DNA of 64,000 bases from Patulibacter americanus DSM 16676. GTDB taxonomy: Bacteria > Actinomycetota > Thermoleophilia > Solirubrobacterales > Solirubrobacteraceae. The stretch is taken from contig NZ_ATUD01000004.1 in the NCBI RefSeq assembly GCF_000420025.1, positions 186,001 to 250,000 of the forward strand, in the 5' to 3' direction. The translations under genes and the position numbers were made by a program. Numbering within the stretch: the stretch's first letter is position 1; each line of letters opens with the position of its first letter. Shown one piece after another: positions 8,092 through 16,445 of the stretch. The notes beneath the pieces are model-generated. The model ran no database searches and was not told the origin of the DNA. It saw only the letters and a list, made by a program, of their open reading frames with translations.

Positions 8092-8261
8092 CGGCGCCAC
8101 GGTACCGGCCTGCCCGGCCGGGACCGCCGCGTCGGGCGTGTCCCGAGGTGGGCGGATGGGGCACGGAGGCCGGACGCCGTTCACCGCTGCGTCTCCGTGT
8201 ACGCCGCTACGCATGGTAGGAAGGTGGGGTTCCGTCACCACCACACCGAATCGAGCACCCC

Positions 8262-8906
8262 ATGCCCCTACCGGGCGAGACCACCTTCGACGCACCATAC
8301 GTCGAGCGCCACAGCCGGCTCACCACCTTCTTCCGCTATCTCCTGGCCATCCCGCACTTCGTCGTCGTGGCCCTCTACGGCTTCGTCGCCTACTTCGCGG
8401 GCGTCATCGCGTGGTTCGCGATCGTCTTCACGGGCCGCTACCCCGCGGGCCTCTTCACGTTCAACGCCGGGTTCGTGCGCTACGCCTCGCGCGTGTCCTC
8501 CTACCTGTACCTGCTGAGCGACGCCTACCCGCCGTTCGGCGGCGGTCCTGAGTCGCCGTACCCCGCGGGGCTCGAGGTCGGGCCGCCGAAGGAGTCCTAC
8601 AGCCGGCTCTCGGCGCTGATCCGCATCCTGCCGCTCCTCGTCGTCTGGTTCATCGCCTACCTCCTGAACCTGGCGCTGAGCCTGGTGGCACTCGTGGCGT
8701 GGTTCGTCATCGTGATCGTCGGGAGGCTGCCGCGCGGCATGCACGACGTGATGGCGTTCTGCGTCTCGTACCAGTCGCGCGCGATGGCCTACGCGTTCCT
8801 GCTGACGGAGTCCTTCCCGTCGTTCGATGCGTCCGGGCTGCACCCGGACGCCCCGGGGGCCGCGGACCGCGCGCCGGCGGGTGCGTACGGGACCCCGTCG
8901 GACTGA
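8262..8906 (+). CDS. DUF4389 integral membrane protein
   Basis: A 214-residue protein with two similar halves. Each half has a long hydrophobic segment (LLAIPHFVVVALYGFVAYFA near 27-46; LLVVWFIAYLLNLALSLVAL near 125-145) followed by a conserved tail (GRYPAGLFTFNAGFVRYASR and GRLPRGMHDVMAFCVSYQSR). This duplicated pattern with P-G-(L/M)-F/HD is that of DUF4389 proteins, common in Actinobacteria and of unknown function. The C-terminus is a short proline/alanine-rich tail. It stands alone, divergent from the HEPN-like gene and convergent with the esterase gene. Confidence 0.8.
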   Translation: MPLPGETTFDAPYVERHSRLTTFFRYLLAIPHFVVVALYGFVAYFAGVIAWFAIVFTGRYPAGLFTFNAGFVRYASRVSSYLYLLSDAYPPFGGGPESPYPAGLEVGPPKESYSRLSALIRILPLLVVWFIAYLLNLALSLVALVAWFVIVIVGRLPRGMHDVMAFCVSYQSRAMAYAFLLTESFPSFDASGLHPDAPGAADRAPAGAYGTPSD

Positions 8907-8913
8907 CCCGGGC

Positions 8914-9813
8914 TCAGCCGGCGCGCTCGCAGCCCGCGAGCGCGTCGGCGTAGAAGCGCAGGTACCGCGCCATGTGGCGCTGCCAGTAGCGGCCCTCGTG
9001 GCCGCCGGACCAGAGCTGCAGGCGGACGTCCTCGCCGCGACGGTCCAGCGCCGAGGCGAACGTGCGGCTCGCCGTCAGGAACGGGTCCTCCCGGCCGGCG
9101 TCGATCCACAGCGGCACGCGGTAGGGCTGCCGCTCGCGGCGCGTGACCCGCCCCACGGGGTCGTTGCGCCGGAAGTCCTTCGCGTCGTCGTAGGCGCCCG
9201 GGGCCGTCGCGCCGTGCGAGGTCCACAGGGCGGGGGAGTGGCCGCCGACCGCGCAGAACCGGCCCGGGGCGTCCTGGGCCAGCGCGAACGCGCCGGCGCC
9301 GCCCATCGAGATACCGCCGATCGCCATCCGCTCGGGGTCCAGTCCGAAGCGCGCGATCGCCTTCGGGATCGCCTCGTAGAGCACGTAGCGCGCCCACTTC
9401 CCGCTGCGCCGGTCGTGCCAGTAGGACCCGCCGTCGTCGGCAGGCAGCAGCACGACCGGGGCCTTCGCGCCCTGCTTCGCGACCGCGGCCCGCAGCGCGT
9501 CGCCGGCCAGGCGCGCCGGGTCCTGCCCCTTGCCCGGGAGGAAGACGAGCAGCGGCCGGCCGGCGACGTCGCCCTTCGGCGCCACCACGGTCTGCACGAG
9601 CCGTCGCCCCGCGGCCTCGCTCTTCAGCCCGTACCGCAGCACGACGGTGCCCTCGACGTCGGCCCGGGAGACCTCGACGGGGGGGAGCGACGAGCCGGAG
9701 CGAGAACGTGCGACGACGGAGACCGCGGTCACGAGGACGAGCAGCACCGCCACGGCGGCGATCGCCCGGCGGAGGACGCGGGCGCGCGGGGTCAGGGGGC
9801 GGGGGGCTGCCAT
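8914..9813 (-). CDS. Membrane-anchored or secreted esterase-like alpha/beta hydrolase
   Basis: A 299-residue protein. Residues ~13-37 form an N-terminal signal anchor (arginine-rich, then VAVLLVLVTAVSVVA). The body is an alpha/beta hydrolase of the esterase-D/PHB-depolymerase-like group. Residues ~88-94 are LLVFLPG, the nucleophile elbow GISMGG has Ser169, and a late WSGGHEGRYW supplies the likely catalytic His. The substrate is unknown; the family includes acyl esterases acting outside the membrane. ATG 9813 is chosen because CATGAT ends 7 nt before it and it places the signal segment near the N-terminus. Divergent from the CNNM/CBS gene. Confidence 0.8.
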   Translation of the reverse strand: MAAPRPLTPRARVLRRAIAAVAVLLVLVTAVSVVARSRSGSSLPPVEVSRADVEGTVVLRYGLKSEAAGRRLVQTVVAPKGDVAGRPLLVFLPGKGQDPARLAGDALRAAVAKQGAKAPVVLLPADDGGSYWHDRRSGKWARYVLYEAIPKAIARFGLDPERMAIGGISMGGAGAFALAQDAPGRFCAVGGHSPALWTSHGATAPGAYDDAKDFRRNDPVGRVTRRERQPYRVPLWIDAGREDPFLTASRTFASALDRRGEDVRLQLWSGGHEGRYWQRHMARYLRFYADALAGCERAG

Positions 9814-9820
9814 GGCGCAC

Positions 9821-9826
9821 ATCATG
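9821..9826 (-). promoter_or_regulatory. Esterase leaderless -10 (CATGAT)
   Basis: CATGAT on the minus strand ends 7 nt before ATG 9813. Confidence 0.4.
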
Positions 9827-9930
9827 GGGCAAGCGCCGGGCGGTCCGCCACCCCCAGATGCGGCCACCGCGGGTTCCACGCCCGCGCCGCCGCCCCGGCC
9901 GCCCCACGGGTGCCGCCGTCGGCGGGTGGG

Positions 9931-9945
9931 TAGCGTCCCTGCCGA
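9931..9945 (+). promoter_or_regulatory. Leaderless -10 (TAGCGT) of the CNNM/CBS gene
   Basis: TAGCGT (9931-9936) ends 8 nt before ATG 9945, which decides the start of the downstream gene. Confidence 0.5.
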
Positions 9946-11285
9946 TGTTGCTCGCCTCCGGAGGGACCGTCGCCGCCGAGCTCGTCGGCACCGCGCTCCT
10001 CGTGCTCGCCAACGCCTTCTTCGTCGCGGGGGAGTTCGCGATCGCCCGCGTGCGCCAGAGCCAGACGGATGACTGGGTGGCGGGCGGCCGCCCCGGAGCC
10101 CGGTCGGTGCAGCACGCGGTGACCCACATCGACTCGTACCTCGCGGCCTGCCAGCTCGGCATTACGCTCGCGTCCCTCGGCCTGGGCGCCTTCGGCGAGT
10201 CGGCGCTGCACGAGCTGCTCGAGCCGGCGCTCGGCGAGTCCGCGCGCATCGGCAGCGTCGGCATCGCGGGGATCCTCTCGTTCGCCCTGATCACGCTGCT
10301 GCACGTCGTCGTCGGCGAGTTGGCCCCGAAGAGCGCGGCGATCGCCCGCACGGACCGGATCGTCCTGGCGGTCGTCCCCCCGCTGCGGGTCTTCTACCTC
10401 GTGACCCGCCCGGTCGTGCAGCTCTTCAACGGGCTGGGCAACCTGCTGCTCAAGCCGTTCGGCATCCCGCCCGCGAGCGAGGCCGGGTCCTCGCCGTTCA
10501 GCCAGCGCGAGCTCCTGCAGATCATCCGCGAGTCGAACGAGGGGGGCGAGATCAACCCCGTCGAGCGGCGTCTGACGGAGAACGTGTTCGAGTTCGACGA
10601 CCGGCGGGTCCGCGAGGTCATGGTCCCGCGGCTGCGAGCCGTCCTGGCCACGGACGACCTGACCGTCGAGGAGGCCGCGCAGCTCGCCGTCCGGACCGGC
10701 GTGACGCGCCTGCCCCTTTGCCCGGAGGACACGGGCCTGGACGGGGTGGAGGGCGTTCTGCACGCCAAGGACCTGCTGGCGGCGATGCTGCAGCCGGAGC
10801 GGCCGGACCTGCGCTCGCTGGCCCGTCCGGTGGTCCGGGTGGGCGACGCGGCGTTCGTCGGCGTCGCGCTGCGCGAGATGCGCCGCGCCCGCATGCACCT
10901 GGCCGTCGTGATCGACGAGCACGGGACGGCCGTCGGGCTCGTGACGGTCGAGGACGTGCTCGAGGAGCTCGTGGGCGAGATCGAGGACGAGTTCGACAGG
11001 GACGTGCAGCGGCTCGTGCGCGAGGACGGGGACGACCTGCTCGTCGACGGCGAGGCGGGGGTGCACGAGGTGCTCGTGCGGCTGCCCGGCGCGGACCCCG
11101 GCGCGCTCGAGATCCACCAGGCCACGGTGGGCGGCCACCTGCTCGAGAGCGAGGGGCGACTGCCGGACCCGGGCACGGAGCTCGAGCTCTTCGGGCGACC
11201 CGTGCGGGTCGAGGAGGTCGCCGACGGCCGCATCCGCACCCTGCGGATGCTCGGCGCGGCGGACGGCCGCGACCCCGAGGCCTGA
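9945..11285 (+). CDS. CNNM/CorC-HlyC family transporter-associated protein
   Basis: A 446-residue hemolysin-C-like membrane protein. The N-terminal CNNM (DUF21) domain (~1-190) has about four hydrophobic segments; LANAFFVAGEFAIARVRQSQ is the conserved first-helix block, followed by GITLASLGLGAFGE. A CBS pair (~210-335) includes REVMVPRLRAV and VVIDEHGTAVGLVTVEDVLEELVGEI. A C-terminal CorC_HlyC domain (~350-430) ends the protein. Related proteins are implicated in Mg2+ or Na+ export and metal homeostasis; the ion here is not known. ATG 9945 is supported by the -10 hexamer just upstream and by normal domain length. Confidence 0.9.
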   Translation: MLLASGGTVAAELVGTALLVLANAFFVAGEFAIARVRQSQTDDWVAGGRPGARSVQHAVTHIDSYLAACQLGITLASLGLGAFGESALHELLEPALGESARIGSVGIAGILSFALITLLHVVVGELAPKSAAIARTDRIVLAVVPPLRVFYLVTRPVVQLFNGLGNLLLKPFGIPPASEAGSSPFSQRELLQIIRESNEGGEINPVERRLTENVFEFDDRRVREVMVPRLRAVLATDDLTVEEAAQLAVRTGVTRLPLCPEDTGLDGVEGVLHAKDLLAAMLQPERPDLRSLARPVVRVGDAAFVGVALREMRRARMHLAVVIDEHGTAVGLVTVEDVLEELVGEIEDEFDRDVQRLVREDGDDLLVDGEAGVHEVLVRLPGADPGALEIHQATVGGHLLESEGRLPDPGTELELFGRPVRVEEVADGRIRTLRMLGAADGRDPEA

Positions 11286-11313
11286 GCCGAGGCCGAGCGG
11301 CGTGCCCGGCCGG

Positions 11314-11334
11314 CGGCCCGCCGCCGGGGCCGGA
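11314..11334. terminator. GC-rich hairpin after the CNNM gene
   Basis: A region around CCGGCGGCCCGCCGCCGG can fold into a short strong stem with no U-tract. It is a plausible transcript end before the DUF1800 operon. Confidence 0.3.
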
Positions 11335-11349
11335 CGTTCGAGCGGGGGT

Positions 11350-11375
11350 TCAAGGCCGCGCCCAGCGGCCGATAG
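11350..11375 (+). promoter_or_regulatory. Sigma-28 (FliA/WhiG)-like promoter of the DUF1800 operon
   Basis: TCAA (11350-11353), 14-bp spacer, GCCGATAG (11368-11375). The family consensus is TAAA-N15-GCCGATAA. Transcription would begin near 11382 and leave a leader of about 98 nt before ATG 11480. No leaderless-type hexamer is next to that start codon. Confidence 0.4.
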
Positions 11376-11479
11376 ACGGATCGTGCCCCGTGCACCCGTG
11401 CGGGTGTCCGGTGCCCGCCGACGTCCGCCGCGGGTGCAACCCGCGCCGCACCGGGCGGGGCCCGCACGTTCTCCTCCCC

Positions 11480-12871
11480 ATGCCGCGCCGCCGTTCCGCC
11501 TCATCCCGTCCGTCGCGCTCCGCCGCGCCGGCCGTCCCCGTCTACCGCGGGCCCTTCGGCCGCCCGCAGGCCGAGCGCCTGCTGTGGCGCGCCGGCTTCG
11601 GCCCGCGCCCGGGCGACGTCGACCGCGCGGTCGCCGCCGGCCTGGACCGCACCGTCGACGCGCTGGTCCGGCCGTCGGGCGCCGCCAAGCTCGTCGGGCC
11701 CCAGCCCAAGGACGACAAGGGCCGCCCGCTCGCGCCGACCGACGCGTGGGGCCACGACCACTGCTGGTGGTTCGACCGCATGGTCCGCAGCGACCAGCCG
11801 CTCGTGGAGCGGATGACGCTCGTGTGGCACGACTGGTTCGCGACGCGCGAGGTGCCGAAGAACCTCGCGCTGCGCCAGAACGCCACGCAGCGCACCCACG
11901 CGCTCGGCCGCTTCGACCTGCTCCTGCGCGAGATGACGCGGGACCCCGCGATGCTGCTCTGGCTCTCCGGGTCCGGCAGCGACCCGAAGAACCCGAACGA
12001 GAACTACGCCCGCGAGCTCATGGAGCTCTTCACGCTCGGTGCCGGCCGCGGCGCGTACCGCGAGCGCGACGTCCGCGAGCTCGCCTCCGCCCTCACGGGG
12101 TTCACGAACCAGTGGTCGTCGTCGCGCGGCCCGCACGGGTTCCGCTTCGACCGCCGCCGCCACGACGCGCGCGTGAAGACCGCGCTGGGTGTGCGCGGGC
12201 GCCTGGACTGGGAGGACGCCTGCCGGATCTGCGTGGAGCACCGCATGCACCCTTCGTTCTTCGTGCACCGCCTGTGGTCGCAGTTCGTGCCGACGCCGCC
12301 CGACGCCGCGACGTCGAAGGCGCTCTCCGCCCTCTACCGGCAGAGCGGTCACCGCATCCGGCCCGTCGTCGCCGCGATCCTCCGCCACCCCGCGCTGCAT
12401 ACCGGTCCCCGCATGGTCACGCCGCCCGTGGTGCACGCCGCCGGGCTCCTGCGCGCCGTCGACCGCGGCGTGAGCACGTCGGCCTGGGCGTGGCTCTCCG
12501 GGCTCTCCGGCCAGACGCTGTTCCAGCCGCCGAACGTGTCCGGGTGGGACGAGACCCGCTGGCTCGACACCTCGACCTGGCGCGGCCGCTGGCAGGCGCT
12601 GCCGACGATCCTCCAGGGCCTCGTGGTCCAGGGCGACGACCAGGTCGCCGCCTACTCGCCGACGGAGTCCGCCGAGGAGGCGCTCCAGGCCGCCATCCGC
12701 TTCTGGGGCAGCCCGACGCTGACGCCGACGACCGTCGACGCGCTGCGGGCCTTCGCCCATCGCGTCGAGGGCGCGGTCGACAAGACGTGGAAGGCGCGGC
12801 CGTACCGGGCGATGCGCCAGAACGCCCTGCGCTACCTCATCGCCACCAGCCCCGACCTCCAGACGAGCTGA
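11480..12871 (+). CDS. DUF1800 family protein
   Basis: A 463-residue protein of the DUF1800 family, whose biochemical role is unknown. The diagnostic block NPNENYARELMELFTLG is present near residue 172, with MTLVWHDWFATREVP before it and LFQPPNVSGWD late in the sequence. No convincing signal peptide is visible; the N-terminus is basic and serine-rich. The start at ATG 11480 was chosen because the open frame extends far upstream without conservation. It is followed after 1 bp by a DUF1501 gene and then by a cupredoxin, forming a three-gene operon. DUF1800-DUF1501 pairing is recurrent across bacteria, suggesting a shared exported complex. Confidence 0.9.
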   Translation: MPRRRSASSRPSRSAAPAVPVYRGPFGRPQAERLLWRAGFGPRPGDVDRAVAAGLDRTVDALVRPSGAAKLVGPQPKDDKGRPLAPTDAWGHDHCWWFDRMVRSDQPLVERMTLVWHDWFATREVPKNLALRQNATQRTHALGRFDLLLREMTRDPAMLLWLSGSGSDPKNPNENYARELMELFTLGAGRGAYRERDVRELASALTGFTNQWSSSRGPHGFRFDRRRHDARVKTALGVRGRLDWEDACRICVEHRMHPSFFVHRLWSQFVPTPPDAATSKALSALYRQSGHRIRPVVAAILRHPALHTGPRMVTPPVVHAAGLLRAVDRGVSTSAWAWLSGLSGQTLFQPPNVSGWDETRWLDTSTWRGRWQALPTILQGLVVQGDDQVAAYSPTESAEEALQAAIRFWGSPTLTPTTVDALRAFAHRVEGAVDKTWKARPYRAMRQNALRYLIATSPDLQTS

Positions 12872-12872
12872 C

Positions 12873-14246
12873 ATGACCTCCACCGCCTGCGACGACTGCG
12901 TCCGCGTCGAGCAGCTGCGCCGGGGTGCGCAGCCGCGGATGCACCGCGACGAGCCCGTGCCGGCCGGCACCGGGATGAGCCGCCGCGTCTTCACCGCCCG
13001 CGCGCTCGGCGCCGCGGTCGCCGTCTACGGCGGCGCCGCCCTGACCGGTGGCCCGCGCGCGCTCGACCTCGGCGTGGAGCGCGCCGCCGCCGCCACCGGA
13101 CCCGCCTCGCCCGTGCTGCTGTCCGTCTTCCTGCCCGGGGGCGCGGACGCGCTCTCCGTCCTGGCGCCGACCGGCGACGACGTCTACCGCAAGCGCCGCC
13201 CGACGCTCGCGCTGCGCGCCGGCGACGGCCCGCGGTTCTCCGAGGACGAGCGGCTGACCTGGCATCCCGCGTGTGCGCCGCTGGCCGCCCTGCACGCCGA
13301 GGGCAAGGTCACCGTGATGCCGGCGGTGGGCTACGACGACCCGGACCAGTCGCACTTCGCCTCGCGCCACTTCTGGGAGGTCGGCGCGCTGGACCCGCGC
13401 ATGACGACGGGCTGGATGGGCCGCTACCTCGACGTCGTCGGCGCGCCCGACAACCCGCTGCAGGGCCTCTCCCTCGACGGCATGAACATGCCGCAGCTCG
13501 CCACGTCGCGCGTGCCGGTGGCCGCCGTCGACCGCCCGCAGGAGTACGACTTCTGGGCGCCCGGCATGTGGGGCGAGGTGCAGGACATGATGATCGAGGG
13601 CTTCGCCGGCCTCGGTGCGGCGCACGCCGGGTCCTCCGACCCCGGGCTGGCCCAGGCGGGCCGCGCGGCGCAGCAGTCCGGGCGGCTCTACGGCCAGCTG
13701 GGCGGCCTCCGCGGCGCCGAGATCACGGCCCCGGTTCCCTACCCGAAGTCGGCGGACTCCGACTTCCCGGAGCGCCTGCAGGGCCTCGCCGCGATGCTCG
13801 CCGCGGGCCTGCCGCTGCGCTGCGTCTCCGTCACCGCCCCGGGCCAGTACGACACCCACGACGGCCAGGCCGCCGAGCTGCGCTCCGGCCTCGAGCTGAC
13901 GATGGCGGCGCTCGCCGCGTTCCAGCGCGACGTCGAGTCCCGCGGGCTGGCCGACCGCGTGCTGATCCACGTCTGGTCCGAGTTCGGCCGTCGGCCGGAG
14001 GAGAACGCCAGCCGGGGGACGGACCACGGCGCCGCCGGCGTCTCGTTCCTCATCGGTGCCCGCGCGTCGGGCCGGATGGTCGGCGAGTTCCCCGGCCTCA
14101 CGCGGCTGGACGCCCAGGGCAACCTGCGCGCGACGAGCGACTTCCGCGCCGTCTACTGCTCGCTCATCGAAGGCTTCCTCGGCACGGAGGCGGCGCGGGT
14201 GATCCCCGGGGCCGCGCGCCTCGGCCGGCCGAAGGTGCTCCGGTGA
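12873..14246 (+). CDS. DUF1501 family protein with Tat signal
   Basis: A 457-residue protein. Residues 36-40 (SRRVF) followed by TARALGAAVAVYGGAAL form a twin-arginine signal, so the protein is probably exported folded. An alternative start at ATG 12975 would put the Tat motif at the N-terminus. The body has the DUF1501 signatures LLSVFLPGGADALSVLAP, DDPDQSHFASRHFWEVG and HVWSEFGRRPEENASRGTDHG. This is an alkaline-phosphatase/sulfatase-like fold by family knowledge; the substrate is unknown. The start lies 1 bp after the DUF1800 stop, and the stop overlaps the next gene by 4 nt (GTGA), so the three genes are translationally coupled. Confidence 0.9.
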   Translation: MTSTACDDCVRVEQLRRGAQPRMHRDEPVPAGTGMSRRVFTARALGAAVAVYGGAALTGGPRALDLGVERAAAATGPASPVLLSVFLPGGADALSVLAPTGDDVYRKRRPTLALRAGDGPRFSEDERLTWHPACAPLAALHAEGKVTVMPAVGYDDPDQSHFASRHFWEVGALDPRMTTGWMGRYLDVVGAPDNPLQGLSLDGMNMPQLATSRVPVAAVDRPQEYDFWAPGMWGEVQDMMIEGFAGLGAAHAGSSDPGLAQAGRAAQQSGRLYGQLGGLRGAEITAPVPYPKSADSDFPERLQGLAAMLAAGLPLRCVSVTAPGQYDTHDGQAAELRSGLELTMAALAAFQRDVESRGLADRVLIHVWSEFGRRPEENASRGTDHGAAGVSFLIGARASGRMVGEFPGLTRLDAQGNLRATSDFRAVYCSLIEGFLGTEAARVIPGAARLGRPKVLR

Positions 14247-14752
14247 GTCGCGTGGCCCGGGTGCGCCCCGCCCTCGTCGGCCTCGTCGCCGGCGGGCTGC
14301 TCATCCCCGCGGTCGGCGGCGCGACCCTCGCCCGCGCCGCCGGGCACGCGGAGCACGCCCGGAAAGCGGACGCGCCGGCCCTCGCCCGTAACCCCGTCGG
14401 CGGGGCCGCCGCCCGCATCGGCACCGTGCTGCGGGCCGCGGGCACGCGCCGGAACCCGGGACGCCTGCTCGTCACCGCGACGGAGTTCCGGCTCGCGCTC
14501 TCCCGGCCGGCCGTCGACCGCGGCGTCGTCGTCGTCGAGCTGCTCGTCGCGGGCGAGGATCCGCACGACCTGGCCCTGCAGCGGCTGGACCGCCGCGGCC
14601 GCCCGACGGGCCGCACGCTCCACATCCCACGGGTCACGCCCGATGGGCTGGGCGAGGGCGAGTTCCGCCTGGCCAAGGGCGTGTGGCGGCTCACCTGCAC
14701 GCTGCCCGGGCACGCCCGCATGGGCATGAAGGCCACGCTGCAGGTGCGCTGA
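14243..14752 (+). CDS. Secreted cupredoxin-like (type 1 copper) protein
   Basis: A 169-residue protein with an N-terminal hydrophobic export signal (~9-32, LVGLVAGGLLIPAVGGATLA). A beta-rich domain (~74-169) carries a complete type 1 copper ligand set: His108 in EDPHDL, then Cys152-x4-His157-x4-Met162 in CTLPGHARMGM. The C-x4-H-x4-M spacing is the one seen in rusticyanin-like cupredoxins. This assignment comes from the motif, not from overall similarity. GTG 14243 overlaps the DUF1501 stop, so it belongs to that operon. It may act as an extracytoplasmic electron carrier or copper-binding partner of the DUF1800/DUF1501 proteins (inference). Confidence 0.75.
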   Translation: MSRVARVRPALVGLVAGGLLIPAVGGATLARAAGHAEHARKADAPALARNPVGGAAARIGTVLRAAGTRRNPGRLLVTATEFRLALSRPAVDRGVVVVELLVAGEDPHDLALQRLDRRGRPTGRTLHIPRVTPDGLGEGEFRLAKGVWRLTCTLPGHARMGMKATLQVR

Positions 14753-14876
14753 GCCGTCGCGCGCCCGGGCCACGGCGGCCCGGCGTTCCCCGCCGCGACC
14801 CGGCGGGTATCCGCCCCGACCGCCCGCCGCCCGGAGGGGCCCAGAGCCCCGGAGTCCCGGGCGGCCGTGCCGCCGG

Positions 14877-14892
14877 TACGCTTCGGCGCGTA
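14877..14892 (+). promoter_or_regulatory. argG leaderless-type -10 (TACGCT)
   Basis: TACGCT (14877-14882) ends 9 nt before the argG ATG. Confidence 0.4.
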
Positions 14893-16247
14893 TGACCGAC
14901 CAGCCCTCCGCGTCCGACCCCTCCGCCGAGCACACGCAGGTCCGACGCGTGGCCGACCCGGGCCGCACCCGGGTCGCCTCGTACCTGGCCGACAAGGACG
15001 AGGTCCGCAAGGTCCTCCTGCTGTACTCGGGCGGTCTCGACACGAGCGTCATGCTCAAGTGGATCCAGGACGAGTACCAGGCCGAGGTCGTGGCGCTGAC
15101 GGTCGAGCTCGGGCAGCCCGGCGAGGACTACGACGAGGTCACGGGCAAGGCCCGCCTGCTCGGCGCCGTCGAGGCGATCGTCCACGACGCCCGCGACGAG
15201 TTCGCCAACGAGTACCTGATCCCGGCGATCAAGGCGAACGTCAACTACGGCGACGGCTACCCGGCCTTCACGTCCCTCGGCCGCCCGCTCATCGCCAAGC
15301 TCGCCTGCCAGTACGCGCGCGAGCACGGCTGCGACACGATCGCCCACGGCTGCACCGGCAAGGGCAACGACCAGGTCCGCATCGAGGCGACGATCGCCAC
15401 GCTCGCGCCCGAGCTGAAGGTCATCGCGCCCGTCCGCTCCTGGGCGATGGGTCGCGACGAGGAGATCGCGTACGCCCGCGAGCACAACATCCCGATCAAG
15501 AACACGCCCGACGGCGCGCCGGCCCCGTACTCCATCGACGACAACCTCTGGGGCCGCTCCTCCGAGGGTCGCTGGATCGAGGACCTCGGCCACGCGCCCG
15601 AGGACGACGTGTTCCAGCTCGTCACCCGCCCGGAGGAGGCCCCGGACGAGGCCGAGACCGTCGCGATCACGTTCGAGGCCGGCGTCCCCGTCGCCCTGAA
15701 CGGCGAGCGGATGGAGATCGTGCCGCTCCTCGAGGAGGCCGCCCGCCTGGGTTGCAAGCACGGCGTCGGCATCCTCGACCACATCGAGGACCGCATCGTG
15801 GGCCTGAAGGTCCGCGACATCTACGAGATCCCCGCCGCCGCGGTCATCCTGCCGGCGCACAAGGAGCTCGAGCGGCTCGTCGGCACGATCCACCAGAACC
15901 AGTTCAAGCCGGGGCTGGACCAGAAGTGGGCCTACCTCGTGTACGCCGGCCTCTGGTGGGAGCCGCTGCGCACCGACATCCAGGCCTACATCGAGCACGT
16001 CAACACCCGCGTGACGGGCACGATCGGCATGAAGCTCTACAAGGGCTCCGCGCGGGTCGTCACGCGCGAGTCGCCCAACGCCGTCTACGACGCGCAGCTC
16101 GCGTCCTTCTCGCACTCGGGCGGCCTGTTCGCGCAGGACGCCTCCCCGGGCTTCATCGAGCTGTGGTCGCTGCAGTCGCGGCTGGCGTGGCAGCTGGCCA
16201 ACGGCATGCTCGACACGGGCACCGGCACCGAGGAGAAGCAGGCATGA
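14892..16247 (+). CDS. argG: Argininosuccinate synthase
   Basis: A 451-residue enzyme that condenses citrulline and aspartate with ATP, the penultimate arginine step. The PP-loop LLYSGGLDTSVMLKWI lies near residue 40. The substrate blocks GYPAFTSLGRPLIAKLAC, HGCTGKGNDQVRIE and NLWGRSSEG are intact. The protein is about 50 residues longer than compact ArgG proteins, owing to an N-terminal extension (~35 residues before the PP-loop) and a longer C-terminus. It stands 7.5 kb from argD with no argF, argR or argH beside it. Its stop overlaps the start of a small membrane protein by 4 nt. Confidence 0.96.
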   Translation: MTDQPSASDPSAEHTQVRRVADPGRTRVASYLADKDEVRKVLLLYSGGLDTSVMLKWIQDEYQAEVVALTVELGQPGEDYDEVTGKARLLGAVEAIVHDARDEFANEYLIPAIKANVNYGDGYPAFTSLGRPLIAKLACQYAREHGCDTIAHGCTGKGNDQVRIEATIATLAPELKVIAPVRSWAMGRDEEIAYAREHNIPIKNTPDGAPAPYSIDDNLWGRSSEGRWIEDLGHAPEDDVFQLVTRPEEAPDEAETVAITFEAGVPVALNGERMEIVPLLEEAARLGCKHGVGILDHIEDRIVGLKVRDIYEIPAAAVILPAHKELERLVGTIHQNQFKPGLDQKWAYLVYAGLWWEPLRTDIQAYIEHVNTRVTGTIGMKLYKGSARVVTRESPNAVYDAQLASFSHSGGLFAQDASPGFIELWSLQSRLAWQLANGMLDTGTGTEEKQA

Positions 16248-16435
16248 GGGGCTCGGAGCGCGGCTTCTACACCCTGATCGGGTGGGTGGGCTGGAAGGGC
16301 GCCAAGTGGTACGTGGCGCGCAAGCTGGGCCTGCGCTCCAAGGCGAGGAAGGGCGCGGTCGTGCTGCTGCTGGCTGCGGCCGGTGGCGGCGCGTTCTCCG
16401 TCGCTCGCCGTCGCGGCGGCACGGGCGGCGCCTGA
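16244..16435 (+). CDS. Small single-pass membrane protein coupled to argG
   Basis: A 63-residue protein starting at the ATG that overlaps the argG stop (ATGA). The sequence is basic with one hydrophobic segment near residues 39-53 (AVVLLLAAAGGGAFSVA), flanked by KARKG and RRRGG. No family is recognised. The overlap and co-orientation make translation plausible. A functional link to arginine synthesis is not implied by sequence. Confidence 0.5.
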   Translation: MRGSERGFYTLIGWVGWKGAKWYVARKLGLRSKARKGAVVLLLAAAGGGAFSVARRRGGTGGA

Positions 16436-16445
16436 TCCTCCGGCC

